DNA of 64,000 nt from Corticium candelabrum (Eukaryota; Porifera; Homoscleromorpha; Homosclerophorida; Plakinidae), in NCBI RefSeq assembly GCF_963422355.1, contig NC_085087.1, forward strand, positions 6,553,036 to 6,617,035, read 5' to 3'. Below the pieces are notes generated by a model, which was not told the DNA's origin, ran no database searches, and was given only the letters and a program-made list of their open reading frames with translations. The translations under genes were made by a program, and so were the position numbers. This document shows, one piece after another, positions 44,839 through 57,400 of the stretch (its first letter is position 1; each line of letters starts with the position of its first letter).

Positions 44839-46213
44839 TTAGTCTAGTGCAAAATAAAGTAACAACAGTATAGAATTTATACTGTATATCAGCAGCTTAG
44901 TGTTGATCAATAATTGCAAAATTCCATTACTTACATTGTACAGTCAAATGTACTGATGAAGTGACTTTGTCAAATTCATTCTCAACAACACAAGCATAAC
45001 GACCACTTTTGTCCCTTGAAATTGAAGATATTCTAATATCGCTCACCCTTGTAAGTGAAATGCTTGTCTGCATTTTCAGTATCTGCACGTGACCATCATT
45101 CTTCGTAAATATCCAGCTAAGAGTCGATAGCAGCAGTACAGTTGAATTCTACAAAGTCTGCACCCCTCATTCACAGTTTGATCAACAGGAGGAGTTTCCA
45201 CAGATGGAGCAGCTACAACCAAGCAAACAATTGACAGACACTCCATAATAAAAGTCAGTTACTACTACACCATACATACACATAAATGCACTCATGCTCA
45301 TTCACTCCTTTATAGTAGTAAGTTACACACTGGTATTACAATTACAATTCTCAATACTGTAGTTCAATAGTGATTATCGTAGCTCATTACAATAGGAATA
45401 AAACTAACAAAAAATGAACATTGGATTAGTCGTGATATTTCTTGTTGAAACAAGTAATTTTGCTTTTAGTGGAATGCTAGATGAAATGCTGAAATTAGGT
45501 AAATTTTGAAGTTGCCTGAAGCTTTTACATTCAATATAGCGACAAAATATATAAAAAAATATATCATTAATTCATATTCATTCAAAATGACTATAAAGAC
45601 AGCGTACCATTGCATGCCTTCCTTCCTTGGCATCCTGTTCTTTGTCAATATCAAGACAACTATTTCAGGTATAAGCAAGAAGAAACAGGACTTTGCAATG
45701 TCACATGACTTAGCAAGTAACATACTTAAAATGTATACGGTTAACTGACATCTAGTGTGTGACTGTGTATATAGCTGGCTGACTATGTCCATCACACTCA
45801 GAAATGTGCCATGCTCTTAGTTTTGATCCAATCATGGAATGGTATTTCTGATTGATCATACATGCATGGTAACCAGACACTATGGACAAACCACCAATCA
45901 GATCTGTGAAACATTCATAAAAGAGATTTTACCAGAACAGTGTAATTCATGTTTGCAATTGCCAGGTCTTGCTGAAAATAAACGGAACTTACTGTCTGCA
46001 ACTGCTAACAAGAAATCAATTGCTTTCGTAGCTTATGACATATGTACAGGAACCTAGCATTATATAACAATGACTGATATTTATGTCTCATATTATGTGA
46101 TAATCCTTGTTACTGTACTTTCGACTACAGACTATTTCTTCAGTGACTAACCTCCCCGCCAACGAAATTCAAAAAGGGCAAGGGCTGGCTGTGCGAGACT
46201 AAATGTCCACATT

Positions 46214-46300
<87 letters not shown>
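46214..46300. repeat. (CA)n microsatellite
   Basis: About 43 CA units, nearly uninterrupted. It produces a spurious Val-Cys repeat frame on the minus strand. Confidence 0.97.
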
Positions 46301-46302
<2 letters not shown>

Positions 46303-46309
46303 TGACACA

Positions 46310-47650
46310 CACACTATCTGTCCCAATGTGAAGTTATTTCTAATAATTATGGTATGCACTGCCTACTTGCTTATTTAATCTCAATATAATCTGTTGTTAA
46401 CATCTCTGAAAATACTAATAAATTATGATGATAAGAAAAAAATCTGGCATGGCTTGCTTGAGACTAGGTGAAGGAGTTGTTATATAGTTAGACATTAATT
46501 ACTAGACAATACTTGATACTGTAGAATTCACATGTACTAAAAATGAATAAATGGAGTGAATAAAAGGAATGAATAAATGTTGAACATAAACATTTTCTCA
46601 CTTCCCAGTCTAAATGTGAAGGGAACACTGTCTGTTGTTCCTGCTTGACACACAATAGAGCCAGTTATTAGAGTACCAAAGACCAATACGTTAGCCTCAG
46701 CAAGACTTTGATGCACAAGCATGATACTAGAAGTGCTGTTCTCTTCAGTAATGTTGAAAGTTATTGGATCCAAATCTTTAAATCTGTTGTGCACCCATGT
46801 GATACTGGCAGTGACATTTGTTATACATCTCACAGTTTTCACTGGACTGTCAGTTGGTGGGATATACACGATACTTGGAGGAGAGGCCACAAACTTAATT
46901 TGGGCTAGAACACAAACATAAACAAATTCAACAGAAGAAATATAAAATACAAAGTGATAATTTAATTTCTGTAACATGATAGGTACACAGTTGCCTACAT
47001 GTTATAGATGACACAATTTTCCAAGTACATACAATATACCAATACAACAGTCTCGTTACAATATTCATGATTACAAAACAGGTCTATTTTGCTGTGTATG
47101 TATATGATCGCATCTAAGCAACCTTCACTCTTCTGGAACCAGGCATGCAGCACATATATCGATCACCATAAAGAAGCAGTAAGTTTTGTTCTTCACACAT
47201 ATCGTTAACATTGTTTGCTTTTCTCTATTAATTCTTACCCTTTTCTCACCTATTTGGCTAACTTAGTATTTGAGCTTCTAAAACAACATCCTGCAGGTGC
47301 CCGTCTTCAACCAAAGTAAGTTTGTAAGCTGCTAGTTGAGTGAAGAAGTGATTTTAACTGTATTTCCCATGCAACTAAGCATAAATTTTGCAGGAGCTAG
47401 CTTACAGAAAAGACCAGGTGGATAATTACCAGTACAAACACCATGTGAGCAGTTACTGTAAATAAACTGTCACTGTGTTAGCTAGATGTGCTGTACTAAA
47501 AGTGACATCTCCTGAACAAAATGTTTCTACCAGTTGACTACCATTGTATGTGCATTGAGAGTAAACAGTGGTACTATAAAGCAATAAAAAGACAACAACA
47601 AAAAGTCATTATCATTTCCAACTTTAATTAAACTAGGTATATTCCATTTA
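46310..47650. repeat. Segmental duplicate of 22,330-23,800
   Basis: Matches in order along its length, including the Ig 1 exon and both flanks (for example AAGTAAGTTTGTAAGCTGCTAG and GTGACTACC-like blocks), with many small indels. Confidence 0.75.
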
Positions 47651-50600
47651 ATTTATGTAATCCTCCAGCGCAACTAGAAATCCAAGAATTAAATATGTTA
47701 TAACTAGTTAATATTGTTATCCATCAATCTACTTAGTACTATTCTAGTGCTGCAAAACTTAATACTAGTAAGTAGACTATCCGGGTACATACAATTAAAC
47801 CATCCGTAAACAGCGGAAGTGTGTATGCGATTGATCCGCCAAGAGGTTCACCATCTAACTAAACGGTAGATTCACCACTATACGACTCGGTATTCACCAT
47901 TCCCAGAGGTCAGTGTGTTTACTGTTCCTATTCTACTCACTAGTACCTAGTTAATTAATCCGTTTCTAGCAACAGTTTTCTTTCTTTCTATTTCTCTGAG
48001 CTGTACATGTACACGTTCCAGATATCATTTTCAGTCATTTCGGATTGCGTCACTCATGCCTACGTTACCGTACATGCCATTGCTACCTGTCGATGGTAGG
48101 ACGAAGATCAGTAGAGCGCCCAGTAGACACTCCCGTTTGCAACGTAACGAATCATGCCCTCGTCTATGAAACGTACGTCATGAAACCAGTTATTGTGGCT
48201 GTGTCGGTACTACGCAATGTGCTAAGGATTTAAAAGGGGAGGTCGTAATGGTCGCGGTCTAAAATTTAGTGGTGACTCTTGCAGCCAGCCCCTCCCCCTT
48301 TCGATTACGCGAGGGACTGGCTGCGCGAGAGGCACCGTTTTCTGTGTACACATTTCTGGCAGAAGTGGAGCAGTAGTGCAAAGTCGCTAGAAATGACTTC
48401 AGTAACATGGGAGCAGGCTAAGATGGTCGCTTAGTGCCGTGTAGCTGCACCGGAAATGTAACATTTTTGTGAATCTAATTAACTGCATTATGTGTGCATT
48501 TTTTGGTGACATACCCCATGTGAGAGTAGACTTTCTGTGACAGCAGCTACACGTTCTCTCAACAGTGAAATGGACTAGATCTAATTCTGACTTACGGTAT
48601 TGTTTAAACTGAATGTTGGTCACTGTTGAGAATCATTAAAAAAATTACAACTGCTGCAGCAAGCTGCATGGGTTCAGAATTGCAACATGAAGCTCATACC
48701 TTACTAGTCAATGTAAGTGTACTGTAATTAATTGTTTATTAGCTTATAGTTTATATGTCTAGTACAAACTGTGACTTTACCATTGCTTGTCTTGTTTCAC
48801 AATAATTGTCTTTCTGTGTGGTAGAAAGTTAGAAGACTGTTCTCATGACATTTACAGCATGAGAAGTTTTAGACAGTAACATCAGTGTGGTAAACATGTA
48901 CCAAGAGCTCTAGAGTGTATTGCATTAACTTAATTAAGTAGTAACTTTGTAGATCTATGTCAATGTTTAAATAATTGCAACAGATTAATTAATGGTAAGA
49001 GCTCATCACTCATGTCACTCTACTCAATCGGTTTAATTTGGGTAGAATGATTCTTGTAAGTATTATAAGCAAACCTTGCTTGAACAATAAATTAAACTTG
49101 TAATATACACACACTGTTGTGCTAGATTCAATTGTGTAATTGTACATATATAAACATGTCAGATCCAATTAGCAGTCTCAATCTACGTAATTATAACTGT
49201 TCAGGTTGTAATGGCCTGGAATTGGAAGTTTCACTGGTAATCGATTTACCTTATATCAGCCAATACATATAATACCATATCATATGCATATAGCATTTAG
49301 GAGTAATGTATATTGAGGTCGGAAATTACAGGGGTCATCACCCCTTAATGGCCCACACGGTTCCTATGGCTATTCACAGTGACACTACTATTTCATAACT
49401 ATTTCATTGTTTTTATTGTTATCTTGATGGTTGGCATTTACTTAATAATTTACTGCCATTGAGGATTCACTAGTAAAGTATTTAACTTCATATGATGTTG
49501 ATTTACCATTCAGGTTACTGCTGTACCATCTGTGTACCACTGGAATGCCATTAAATTTCCTGATTCAAATAGTCCAGTGGATGGTGGAGGTAACCTGCAT
49601 TGGTTCCTTGGTACATAAAGATGTGCTACAGGTACACTTGTCTATTGGAAACTGGGTAACCACTCTTGGATAAAAAGCCCTTCAATGCTAGACTCAAGCC
49701 AGTCTCTCCCCGCCCCGCCGTTCCCGGATTGTCGATCACTACAGCAAAGATTGACAATCTGGGGATCGAATGACAAAGGCGGGAAGAGACTGGCTCAAGT
49801 CTACTTCAATGCAGGGCACAATAATGTGATTGATATAGTGGAAGGTCTACATGGTCTGTGTACATGTGTTGTATATACAGAAATATATGTAGTCCAGATG
49901 GTTTCACAGTTGGAATCCAGTCTTGGGCTACATCATATTTTTGTAGTTTCCACTGTTACTCTACATCCCTTTGAACACCCTTCTCTCTTTATCCTTATCT
50001 CCAGACCCTTAACTCCAAGCCATTCTGTCAGTATCCAGCTATACTCTAGACACAAATTCATGTGTCTTGAGTGTCATGTACAGTTAGTACATGCTTTGGT
50101 ATCATTTCCAATACTAGCTGTACTGCACTTTTGGCATAACACAGTTGGATACATTGTACTCTATCTCGTATTTTCCATCTCTCATTAGGATTGTAATAGG
50201 ACTTGTAGTGCATCTACTTGGTAGAATGGATTGCACTACCTTTTCCTGTGACCACAAGTGGTTTAAATCCACTTATATCCAAACCAGTTGTTTGTAATTA
50301 ATGTACATAACAAATCTTATTCAATCCATAACTCTACATTTCGTAGTACATATGGTGTACTACTATTTCCATTGTATAGCATAGATGCAATTAATACATA
50401 AATTAGTACATATACAGGACTTCAGCAGCAGAGGTCCCAACTCCATCGTGCATTCCCCACCCTGTCAGTTTTGTAATTTATCATAAAACTGTGTTTTCAT
50501 GTATTCAGTACATGACAAATGTGCAGCACATTGCTGCAGGCTTAACTGTGCCTACATTACCACAGAAACGCTTGTAGGCATATTCATATGAATTCATTAC

Positions 50601-51107
50601 TTTGCATTAGTAAGAACGTTGTAGCTATAAATCCTTAATTAAATGGGTGCCTCACTTATGAACCCTCTACACATTTCATTACCATGCAGTTGACTTAGTG
50701 TTCTGTAATGGATCTACTAAGATAACATGCATTATTAGAATTATAAAGCATACATTCTTAATTTACGTTTGCATTGCATATGGTGTAATTAGTCTTCAAT
50801 ATTCTACATTCTTGATACTGTAAAATAAGTTAAAGTATTAAGAAACTAATAGCATGGGTGGCAGATTGATATAAGCCTTGCCAGTCAAGGTGTCAACTAT
50901 GCCAATTTGAAGGTAAAATATTACACCCATGATATAAGAATTTATGCAATACTTATTTTCTAGTTAATTGAATAGACTGCCTGTGGGCTTACTTACATTT
51001 TTGTATTAAATTTGATAAGCAAATGATTGCATATTACTTACTGTGTTTAGATAACATTTATTTCTGTAATTTCAACTGATTTATAATCACTGTCTGGCTG
51101 ATTGTAG
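47651..51107. other. Intergenic region between genes A and B
   Basis: No exon with Ig or FN3 character was found, so an Ig 1 or signal exon for gene B is not visible here. It contains a small inverted repeat at about 48,283-48,335 (GCAGCCAGCCCCTCCC / AGGGACTGGCTGCGCGAGA) and the Mutator-like MITE at 49,689. The 167-codon frame at 49,685-50,188 starts inside that MITE and resembles nothing known. Confidence 0.5.
49689..49803. mobile_element. Mutator-like MITE, second family, 9-bp duplication
   Basis: TAGACTCAAGCCAGTCTCTC at the left and its inverted near-copy (TAGACTTGAGCCAGTCTCTT) at the right; CTTCAATGC directly on both sides (49,680-49,688; 49,804-49,812). Length 115 bases. Confidence 0.88.
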
Positions 51108-53459
51108 CTGTTCCATCTGTGGAAACTTCTCCTGTTGATCGAACTGTGAATGAGGGTGCAGACTTTGTAGAATTCAACTGCACTGTTGCTTTGACTGTGC
51201 CTATACCGACTGTTAGCTGGATATTTACCAACAATGATGGACACATGCAGACAGTACAAGAGCAGCCACGTCCTCCATTTCTAAGGACAAGTTTTGTTAG
51301 AATATCTTCAATTTCAAGGAACAATAGTGGTCGTTATGATTGTATTCTTGAGAATGAATTTGACAAAGTCCCTTTATCGGCACATTTGACTGTGCGATGT
51401 AAGTAATGAAATTTTGTAATTATTGATCAACACTAAGCTACTGATATAAAGCATAAATTCTATACTGTTTTCACTTTATTCTGCACTAGACTAACTGTCT
51501 TGTTCCATTTGTTAGATTTTGATGGTGTCAGTCTTAGTGTTATTCCAAGCAATGAACTTGTATCTAAAAAACAAGGAACTTTAATCATCAACGTGTCATC
51601 AGTTCCAGCTGCAACTGAGATACGTCTGAGTCGAAATAATGTTGTATTCTTCTCATCGTCTAACGGAAATCTCAACAGACCAATAGGAACTGTCACTGTG
51701 AATGAGAACAATCACATACAGTACATCTTTACTGTTGATAAAAGCTGGAACGCTATGATAATGGTATACGTTGACCATTTGCTTGGGAGTGATACATCAA
51801 CTCAAATCATTAACGTAATTGGTCAGTCATGTTACAGTTAATTAATCTGTCATTGACTACATCAAATAATTGTTGTGTTCAGTAGATCCTCCTGGTTCTA
51901 TCAATGTGTCTGTAAACACTATCTGTTATAGTGACCGTTTGCAGGTTACATGGAATGTGGTTAGAAAGGGTGGACAAATTGCAAACTACAAAGTGACCTG
52001 GAAGAAAAGATGTATTGTACCAATTGACTCACAAACATGGATGGTATCAAATAATCCTCCATTTACACAAGAGGGAGGACAATACACAATATCTGGCTTG
52101 GAGAGCAGAACGATGTATTGCGTAGAGGTGGAGGCAACTAACAGTGATGGGTCAACAACAGCAATGGCCAGTGCAACTACACTATCAGGTGTGTTTGTAA
52201 CATCTTAATACACTTGTAGTTATCTGTATTTTGTAATATATGGTGTGGTTTGTTTGTTGTAGTTTCGGACAAGCCTGTTCTGTCTTGTGATCGTACGTTT
52301 GCAACAACTACAAGTATAGTAGTAAACTGGACAGTCAGCGACGATGGTGGTGATGACATTGTACAATACAATGTTACGTTGAGTAAAGATCAGCAGTTTA
52401 CACAGATAGTGTATTCAAGGAATCTATTTGTCTTTAACAATACTGATTTGTCAGAAAAGGGTGGAACGTTTACTATACCAGGTCTTTCTAATGGAGCAAT
52501 GTACTACACGGAGGTTGCAGCAAAAAATTGTGTTGGTGAGAGTGTTTCTGTTACACAGTCTTGCTCTACACACTGTGATAGCTGTATCTGTAAGCAGTTG
52601 TGTATTGTATATGTTAACTATTGGTTCCTGTCATATGTTATTTTGTTGTACAAGGTCCATTTTCGCAACCACAAGCAGCCAAAGGAGTATTTACATCTGA
52701 TGACACAATAACACTGACAGTAAATGCTCCTGATCTTGGCTGCCAAAGTGTCAACTACTTTGTTAGAGATTTAATGTCTGCTAAAAGTCTCGAGTCATCT
52801 TTTTCTGTCAAGAATGGTATTGTAACTATTACCATAACAGGACTCAAGGCAGGAGCAAATTATACAGTTCAAGTGTATGCAGCAGCTGATCAGTCACAGG
52901 AGCGTCCAGTAGGACAACCAGTCACAATAAGTATTCAAATAAGCAATCCAAGTTAGTAACAGCACCATTCAAATCCTAACCTATTAATTAATTAATATTA
53001 AATTAATATTATTATTATTGCATAAATTGACAGCTAGCATTGTCTCCAACCAGTGACAGTCAGAAAATATTATTCATGAATTATGTAGTTTGAATATAAA
53101 TATTAATAAGAATGTTGTATTACCTTTTAATAACTGTAGGTGGATTGTCGTCGGGAGTCATAGCTGCAATTGCTGCTCCGCCTGTCATCATAGTCATGAT
53201 TGTGTCTCTTGTTCTCTGGTGGTTTAAAGCCAGAAGAGCATCTTCAGAGTCAAGACCTCCACACGTGGAAACTACAGAAGATATAAGATCTGATTATGAT
53301 ACTGTCATGAGTCAGTCCAGTGCCTATACTGCATTCAAGGCCGTGGCAGGAGGAGGAAATCCAAGATCAGAAATCAGAATGCAGGAATCGAACGCCTATG
53401 GTGTTGGAAAGATGCAACAACCTGCCCACCATGTTCCACAGTATGAAGTTGTGATGTAA
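51108..53459 (+). CDS. Receptor gene B: Ig/FN3 transmembrane receptor
   Basis: Six exons: 51,108-51,398 (Ig, I-set-like, Cys in FNCTV and YDCIL); 51,516-51,821 (Ig-like, no Cys pair); 51,883-52,188, 52,263-52,589 and 52,655-52,951 (three FN3); 53,140-53,459 (transmembrane helix GVIAAIAAPPVIIVMIVSLV, then tail and TAA). All internal junctions are GT/AG and phase 1, and all exon lengths fit, giving about 615 residues. The second FN3 ends in a Cys-rich CSTHCDSCIC link. The tail, about 80 residues, has four Tyr (SDYDTV, SSAYTAF, SNAYGVG, PQYEVVM); SDYDTV fits an ITIM-like pattern. The 5' end is incomplete: the first exon seen starts in phase 1, so a signal exon must lie upstream. The ligand is unknown. 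It is the more diverged of the three paralogues and lies tail to tail with gene C. Confidence 0.85.
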
Positions 53460-54130
53460 AGTCACGTGACGGAATAACAAGCAATTTACAAATTGCACGC
53501 TTATGGTGTTTTGCTGTTTGACTAAGCGCTAACTTAGTGATTTAGTCTTTTCTTGTTGTGCATGTCACTTTGCAAGAGAAGTAATGAACGCATTAATATT
53601 GCTAGCTAAGCTGATCATCGTTGACTTAATTAATTAATTAATGACTTACCAGCAATGGTGACTGTGGCATCTTCATTCTGTATGACATCATCAGATCGCG
53701 ATCTCCCGTTTCAATCTAACGACCATATAAACGAGGCTTCATTCATGCCATTTGTGCGAGTACACGCAACAGTACAGTACGACACGGTGCCAGGCGTTGG
53801 CGTGGTTGCGAGCATGCGCATACTCTAACCGGAACAGTGAGTAAACATGTGCTGCTTATCTAACGATATTAAAGATATTTTAAACTTTGTAGACAATTAA
53901 AACATGTACAGGTACAGTAGTACAAGGACGTTGTGCAAGCCAGGACACTGATTGTGCTTAATTAATTAATTGATTTGATTGTACATGCAGCACTTTTAGT
54001 AGTTTGTACTCTAGCTGTTTACCAAATGATGGTAAGAATAAGTTCTTACAGTTTTCACAGAACGTCTATTTCTTAGCTATATAGGGCGTCGTTCACAAGA
54101 GATAGATGTTGCAATAAATACAAAGGAATA
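53460..54130. other. Short region between the 3' ends of genes B and C
   Basis: No gene is seen. It contains runs of TTAATTAATTAA. From about 54,140 the sequence matches the region downstream of gene A (from about 41,170), the shared 3' flank of genes A and C. Confidence 0.6.
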
Positions 54131-54488
54131 GAAGTATTTTAGCAGAAGTATTTATTTGGCTAGCAAACGTCACATCTAGAAGCACTAACACAAAATAGCA
54201 CCATAGCATTTATATTCAAGCAAAAAATGTACTGCACTAAAATGCTGAGCTTATTTTCAATTAGTTATTTGACTAGGCCTTGTGCAAGTCCCAACAGTTA
54301 TATATAGAAAGCACTGATTGGTCAAAACACGCACATACAAACACTTTTTGCCTACGTAGCTACAATGCATCACCAGAAGAAAAGTGACACTGATTATAAC
54401 ATGCAGAATAACTCCTAAGCAATTATGCATGTAAGTAAGAAACTCATCTACTACAGAAACAATATTTGTCCATGTCCGACAGCTGTCT

Positions 54489-57400
54489 CTACATGTTGGA
54501 CACGATTGCATTGGTAGTAGCCACTTGCATGGGTATCGTTGCATATGCTCGTGATTCCTGCATCTTTACTTCCGAGTCACCAGCTGCTCTCTCCCTTCCC
54601 ACCACGCCATATGCACTTGATTGTTGCATCACTGTGTCTGAGATTGGAGTTTGCAATGGGTCTTCATACATTTGACTTCTGACTGTCCTACTAGTCTCTC
54701 GAGTGGACTTGGTTACATCTCTCTTCTTTCTGTATAGGCATATTATCACACCAACAATGATGAGAATGATCACCAACACAACTGCAGCAGCCACACCAGC
54801 TACAACACTTGATGATAGACCTTCCTCACCTGGAGACACATTGTCACATATAGCCATCCTCTTGTACACATTAGAAGTCTCTCTTCTGACTATTTCTATT
54901 TATTAAAAATTGCACAAGTACCCGGTGTTCTACAGTAGGGGAAGTGGGGGGTGAAAATGGGGGGAAGTGGGGTAGTGGGAAAAAGTGGGGTAGTGGGAAA
55001 AAGTGGGGTAGTGGGAAAAAGTGGGGTAGTGGGGGAAGTGGGGAAAGTGGGGGAAGTGGGGGAAAGTGGGGGAAAGTGGGGAAAGTGGGGGGAAGTGGGG
55101 GGAAGTGAGGGAAACAGACGCATATGAGTTAATGCCACTCTCTTCAATATAATGGACCTTACAAAAAACAACACAACATAATGTATATGAGACCAAACAA
55201 CACATGACTACAAACAACTACTCACAAATACACTGACCACAGCGTGTAGAGCAAGACTGTGTAGCAGGAACACTAGCACCAACACAATTTCTTGCAACAA
55301 CCTTTGCATAATATGTTGTTCCACCAGGAAGACCTGGCACAGTAACCATTCCACCCTTCTGTGTCAACTCAGAATTGTCAACCACAAACAGATTTTTTGA
55401 ATATGCTATCAGTGTGAAATTCAGATCTTCACTCAATACTACAGCATAATGTGAGACATCATCACCACCATTACTTCTGACTACCCAAGTCATTGCTACA
55501 CTTGTAGTTGTGGTCAATGTGGGATTGCAACCGTTCAACACTGCCATGCCCATCATTTCTCTTTGCACGAAGAAGCTGCTATTAGATGTAGCAAATGGTA
55601 GATGCACCATGGACGGTACACCTTCACCAGAAGGACTAGAACTCTACTACAAAAATTACCCTGATTTATCTTGACTGAAAAGCCAACTATTAATGCCAAT
55701 ATATTCTATCATGGCTGAAATTTCTCTCCCTATGGAGATGCTTTCACAAGTAGTTAGTTTGATTAGTCTTTTCTACACCACTCTATTACTGTCACCACCT
55801 TTACTGCTGAGAAAACATTTGCAGCACTTAGGAGACTAAAGACATACCTGAGAACTGCAATGAGTCAGGCAAGACTAAATCATGCAATGTCTCTCTGTGT
55901 GCACAAGACAGAGCGAATAAGAATGATCTACCAAATTCCTTTATAAACGTTACTGAGAGGAGAAGGAACTATTTTAGTTATGTTTACTTATTATTTGCAT
56001 AAGTGTCAACATCATGGCTAACAATATGTGTGTAAGTGCACATGTGCTGATACAAAAAGTACTGCACAAGATGACCCCCAAATTGTAACCACGTTAATTA
56101 ATTGCTACGCCTATGCAGTAGTAATGTGAAAAGTCCTGCTGAGTCTATATGTCACATTCGACATGCAGTGCACTGATTAGAAGCAGAATGACTTTTCAAA
56201 AAAGAGATATATTACTAGTTGGTACTACACCACTCTCATCTAGAGAGACCCTTTCCACCTCAAACAACTCCAAAGCCTGTACAAACATTGGTCCCATGAG
56301 AAGCTTCCTAAGCACAACCTCTAAACACTACCATCAAGTTGTTCTACAAATTTCAATTTGTTAGTACTAGATACATCGTGACAAATCTGTACATTAACCT
56401 GTACAGTAAAGTGACAGTTGACTCAACTAGACAAATTACAAGTAAAGAGAATGTTGACAATGTCGCATGCATGGTCACCCATCAGTGCTAACTGAGACAA
56501 CAGCAATGAGCCTGTATAATAACTTCATCACACCAGCTGCTTCATCAACTCATCAACGCATCAACTATACACAATTTGTGCTATTAAAACACATTTCATT
56601 TCTTACCTTTATCTTGGCTTGATATTTGAAATGTGACTGGTTTCCCTATTGGACGTTCCTGTGACTGATCATATACTGCATACACTTGAACTGTATAGTT
56701 TGCTCCTGCCTCCAGTCCCGTTATGGTAATAGTTACAATGCCATTCTCAACAGAATATGATGACTGGAGTTCGTCGGCAGATGCGACGTCTTTAACAATG
56801 TATTTGTCAATTTGACAATTCAAGTCAGGAGCCTTTACTGTCAGTGTTATGGTGTCATCAGACAAAAATACTTCTTTGGCTGCTCGTGGCTGCAACAATG
56901 GACCTTACAAAAACAACACAACATAATGTATATGAGACCAAACAACACATGAATACAAGAAACTACTCACAAATACACTGACCACAGCGTGTAGAGCAAG
57001 ACTGTGTAGCAGGAACACTAGCACCAACACAATTTCTTGCAACAACCTTTGCATAATATGTTGTTCCACCAGAAAGACCTGGCACAGTAACCATTCCACC
57101 CTTCTGTGTCAACTCAGAATTGTCAACCACAAACAGATTCTTTAAATAAGCTGTCTGCATAAAATTCAGATCTTCACTTAGTACTACAGCATAATGTGAG
57201 ACGTCATCACCACCATTGCTGCTGACTACCCACGTTATTGCTACACTTGTATTTGTGGTCAATGTGGGATTACATTGAAGTTCAGGCTGGTTTGGAACTA
57301 CAACAAAACAACCCAACATATATTACAAGTGCAGATAACTACAGATGCAAGTAACTAAGAAGTCATGAACACACCAGACGATGTAGTTGCTTTGACTGTC

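Larger units (their letters stand above)
41531..46904 (-). pseudogene. Receptor gene A: Ig/FN3 transmembrane receptor, inactivated
   Basis: Exons on the minus strand: 46,602-46,904 (Ig domain 1); 44,935-45,212 (Ig 2); 44,019-44,324 (Ig-like, no Cys pair); 43,557-43,886 (FN3); 43,156-43,482 (FN3, CSTRCGQCIC end); 42,793-43,085 (FN3); 41,531-41,875 (transmembrane plus tail). Lesions against gene C: the Ig 2 exon is 278 bases, out of frame; TGA at 44,206-44,208 replaces an Arg codon; the acceptor before the third FN3 is AC (43,086-43,087); one base is missing at its donor; two bases are lost in the tail exon near 41,670. Two insertions sit in its introns. Ig 1 is intact and 1.4 kb further upstream, so its membership is likely but unproven. 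No signal peptide exon was seen. Confidence 0.85.

Noticed and set aside
46147..46359. Minus-strand frame with a long Val-Cys repeat
   Set aside because: It is only a translation of the (CA)n microsatellite.
49685..50188. 167-codon plus-strand frame between genes A and B
   Set aside because: Its start lies in a Mutator-like MITE, composition is like random AT-rich sequence, and no domain is recognisable.
53216..53459. Calling the gene B tail a proven inhibitory (ITIM) tail
   Set aside because: Only one Tyr fits the loose pattern and no binding data exist; recorded as a motif, not a function.
54896..55217. Minus-strand Pro/Ser/Thr-rich frames that look like a mucin-type protein
   Set aside because: They are the G-rich intronic minisatellite read on the other strand; gene A has one unit and no such frame.
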